The translations under genes were made by a program, and so were the position numbers. Shown here piece by piece: positions 13,207 to 13,788 of a DNA stretch of 13,788 nucleotides. Source of the DNA: Actinomycetes bacterium (GTDB lineage Bacteria > Actinomycetota > Actinomycetes > Mycobacteriales > Mycobacteriaceae). The notes beneath the pieces were generated by a model. The model made no database searches. It was given only the letters and a program-made list of their open reading frames with translations, and was not told the DNA's origin. Positions within the stretch are counted from its first letter, which is position 1. Each line of letters opens with the position of its first letter. The stretch covers positions 1-13,788 of the forward strand of contig JAEZIA010000143.1 of the NCBI GenBank assembly GCA_023416315.1. The letters are read 5' to 3'.

Positions 13207-13788
13207 TGAGCGCGCAAGAGAACGTGATCGTCCTGGGTGGCCAGGACTGGGAGGAAATCGTCGCCGCCGCCCGCCAGGGTGAAGCCGGTGAGCGCATCGT
13301 GGTGAACATGGGACCGCAGCACCCCTCGACGCACGGAGTGCTGCGGCTGATTTTGGAGATCGAGGGCGAGACCGTCACTGAGGCCCGCTGCGGAATCGGC
13401 TACCTGCACACCGGGATCGAGAAGAATCTCGAGTACCGCAACTGGACGCAAGGCGTCACGTTCGTCACCCGGATGGATTATCTGTCACCGTTTTTCAACG
13501 AGACCGCCTACTGCCTGGGTGTGGAGAAGCTGCTCGACATCACCGACGACGTCCCCGCCCGCGCCAGCGTCGTGCGGGTGATGATGATGGAACTCAACCG
13601 CATCTCCAGTCACCTGGTGGCGTTGGCCACCGGCGGTATGGAGTTGGGCGCCATGACCCCGATGTTCTTCGGGTTCCGTGAACGCGAGTTGATCCTGTCG
13701 GTGTTCGAGGCGATCACCGGGTTGCGGATGAACAACGCGTACATCCGCCCCGGCGGACTGGCCACCGACCTTCCCGACGACGGAGAAG
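13206..13788 (+). CDS. nuoD: NADH-quinone oxidoreductase subunit D (3' end off the right edge)
   Basis: The first 194 codons of the 49-kDa subunit, which forms the quinone pocket with NuoB. The ATG overlaps the nuoC stop by one base. Recognisable segments: VVNMGPQHPSTHGVLRL, GYLHTGIEKNLEYRNW, DYLSPFFNETAYCLGVEKLL, ELNRISSHL and NAYIRPGGLATDLP. The quinone-site His-containing segment GPQHPSTHG is intact. The frame is open to the last base of the window; full-length family members are about 410-440 aa, so more than half is missing. Confidence 0.96.
   Translation, partial: MSAQENVIVLGGQDWEEIVAAARQGEAGERIVVNMGPQHPSTHGVLRLILEIEGETVTEARCGIGYLHTGIEKNLEYRNWTQGVTFVTRMDYLSPFFNETAYCLGVEKLLDITDDVPARASVVRVMMMELNRISSHLVALATGGMELGAMTPMFFGFRERELILSVFEAITGLRMNNAYIRPGGLATDLPDDGE

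Noticed and set aside
1..13788. CRISPR arrays, tRNA/rRNA genes, insertion sequences, prophage
   Set aside because: No spaced direct repeats, no tRNA-like cloverleaf, no transposase or integrase motifs were seen; composition is even along the window apart from the AT-rich operators.

Overview
The window is high-GC, tightly packed actinobacterial DNA. It is almost certainly from a Mycobacterium, probably a fast grower (Mycolicibacterium type). Four things point there: an antigen 85 mycolyltransferase, a mycolic-acid-type SAM methyltransferase, a small Rv3143-like receiver protein placed just ahead of nuoA, and mycobacterial start habits (GTG starts, GTGA/ATGA/TGATG overlaps, a probable leaderless mRNA). 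From memory, and not checked, the M. smegmatis chromosome also has an antigen 85 gene a short distance from nuo.

Layout. (1) 3-635, minus: 5' two-thirds of an fbpB-like antigen 85 gene, running off the left edge. (2) 826-5708, plus: homogentisate-dioxygenase-like cupin, alpha/beta hydrolase, then after a 106-bp gap with a large hairpin a family III CoA-transferase, an HMG-CoA-lyase-family enzyme and an S4-domain RNA-binding protein. (3) 5715-6671, minus: a mycolate methyltransferase/cyclopropane synthase, convergent with the S4 gene. (4) 6817-10993, plus: TetR regulator, acyl-CoA dehydrogenase, APH-type kinase, DUF6285/LvaB-like small protein, SnoaL/NTF2-like protein and YceI-like protein, closed by a strong hairpin. 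(5) 11066-11470: orphan receiver-domain protein. (6) 11634 to the right edge: nuoA, nuoB, nuoC and the start of nuoD (respiratory complex I).

The main result is that regions 2 and 4 look like one regulon for one undescribed catabolic route. The promoters at 746-774 and 6750-6778 are near copies: each has a TTGYCA -35, a 17-bp spacer and a TAAYGT -10, and the -10 is embedded in an AT-rich inverted repeat (AAAACTAA / TTAGTTTT). The two sites match at 27 of 31 positions over 759-789 and 6763-6793. The TetR gene is the first gene behind the second site, so the simplest model is a TetR repressor that controls itself, its own operon and the 826 operon.

The second operon carries the three-part set acyl-CoA dehydrogenase + APH-type kinase + DUF6285-like protein. 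This is the arrangement of LvaC/LvaA/LvaB in Pseudomonas levulinate catabolism, and the first two resemble the domains of mammalian ACAD10/ACAD11, which handle 4-hydroxyacyl-CoAs by phosphorylation and elimination. The first operon would supply ring or dioxygenative cleavage, hydrolysis, CoA activation and a retro-aldol-type lyase. I infer a pathway that takes a cyclic or oxygenated precursor to a 4-hydroxyacyl-CoA and on to central metabolism. The substrate cannot be read from the sequence. No stretch longer than 300 bases lacks a gene.
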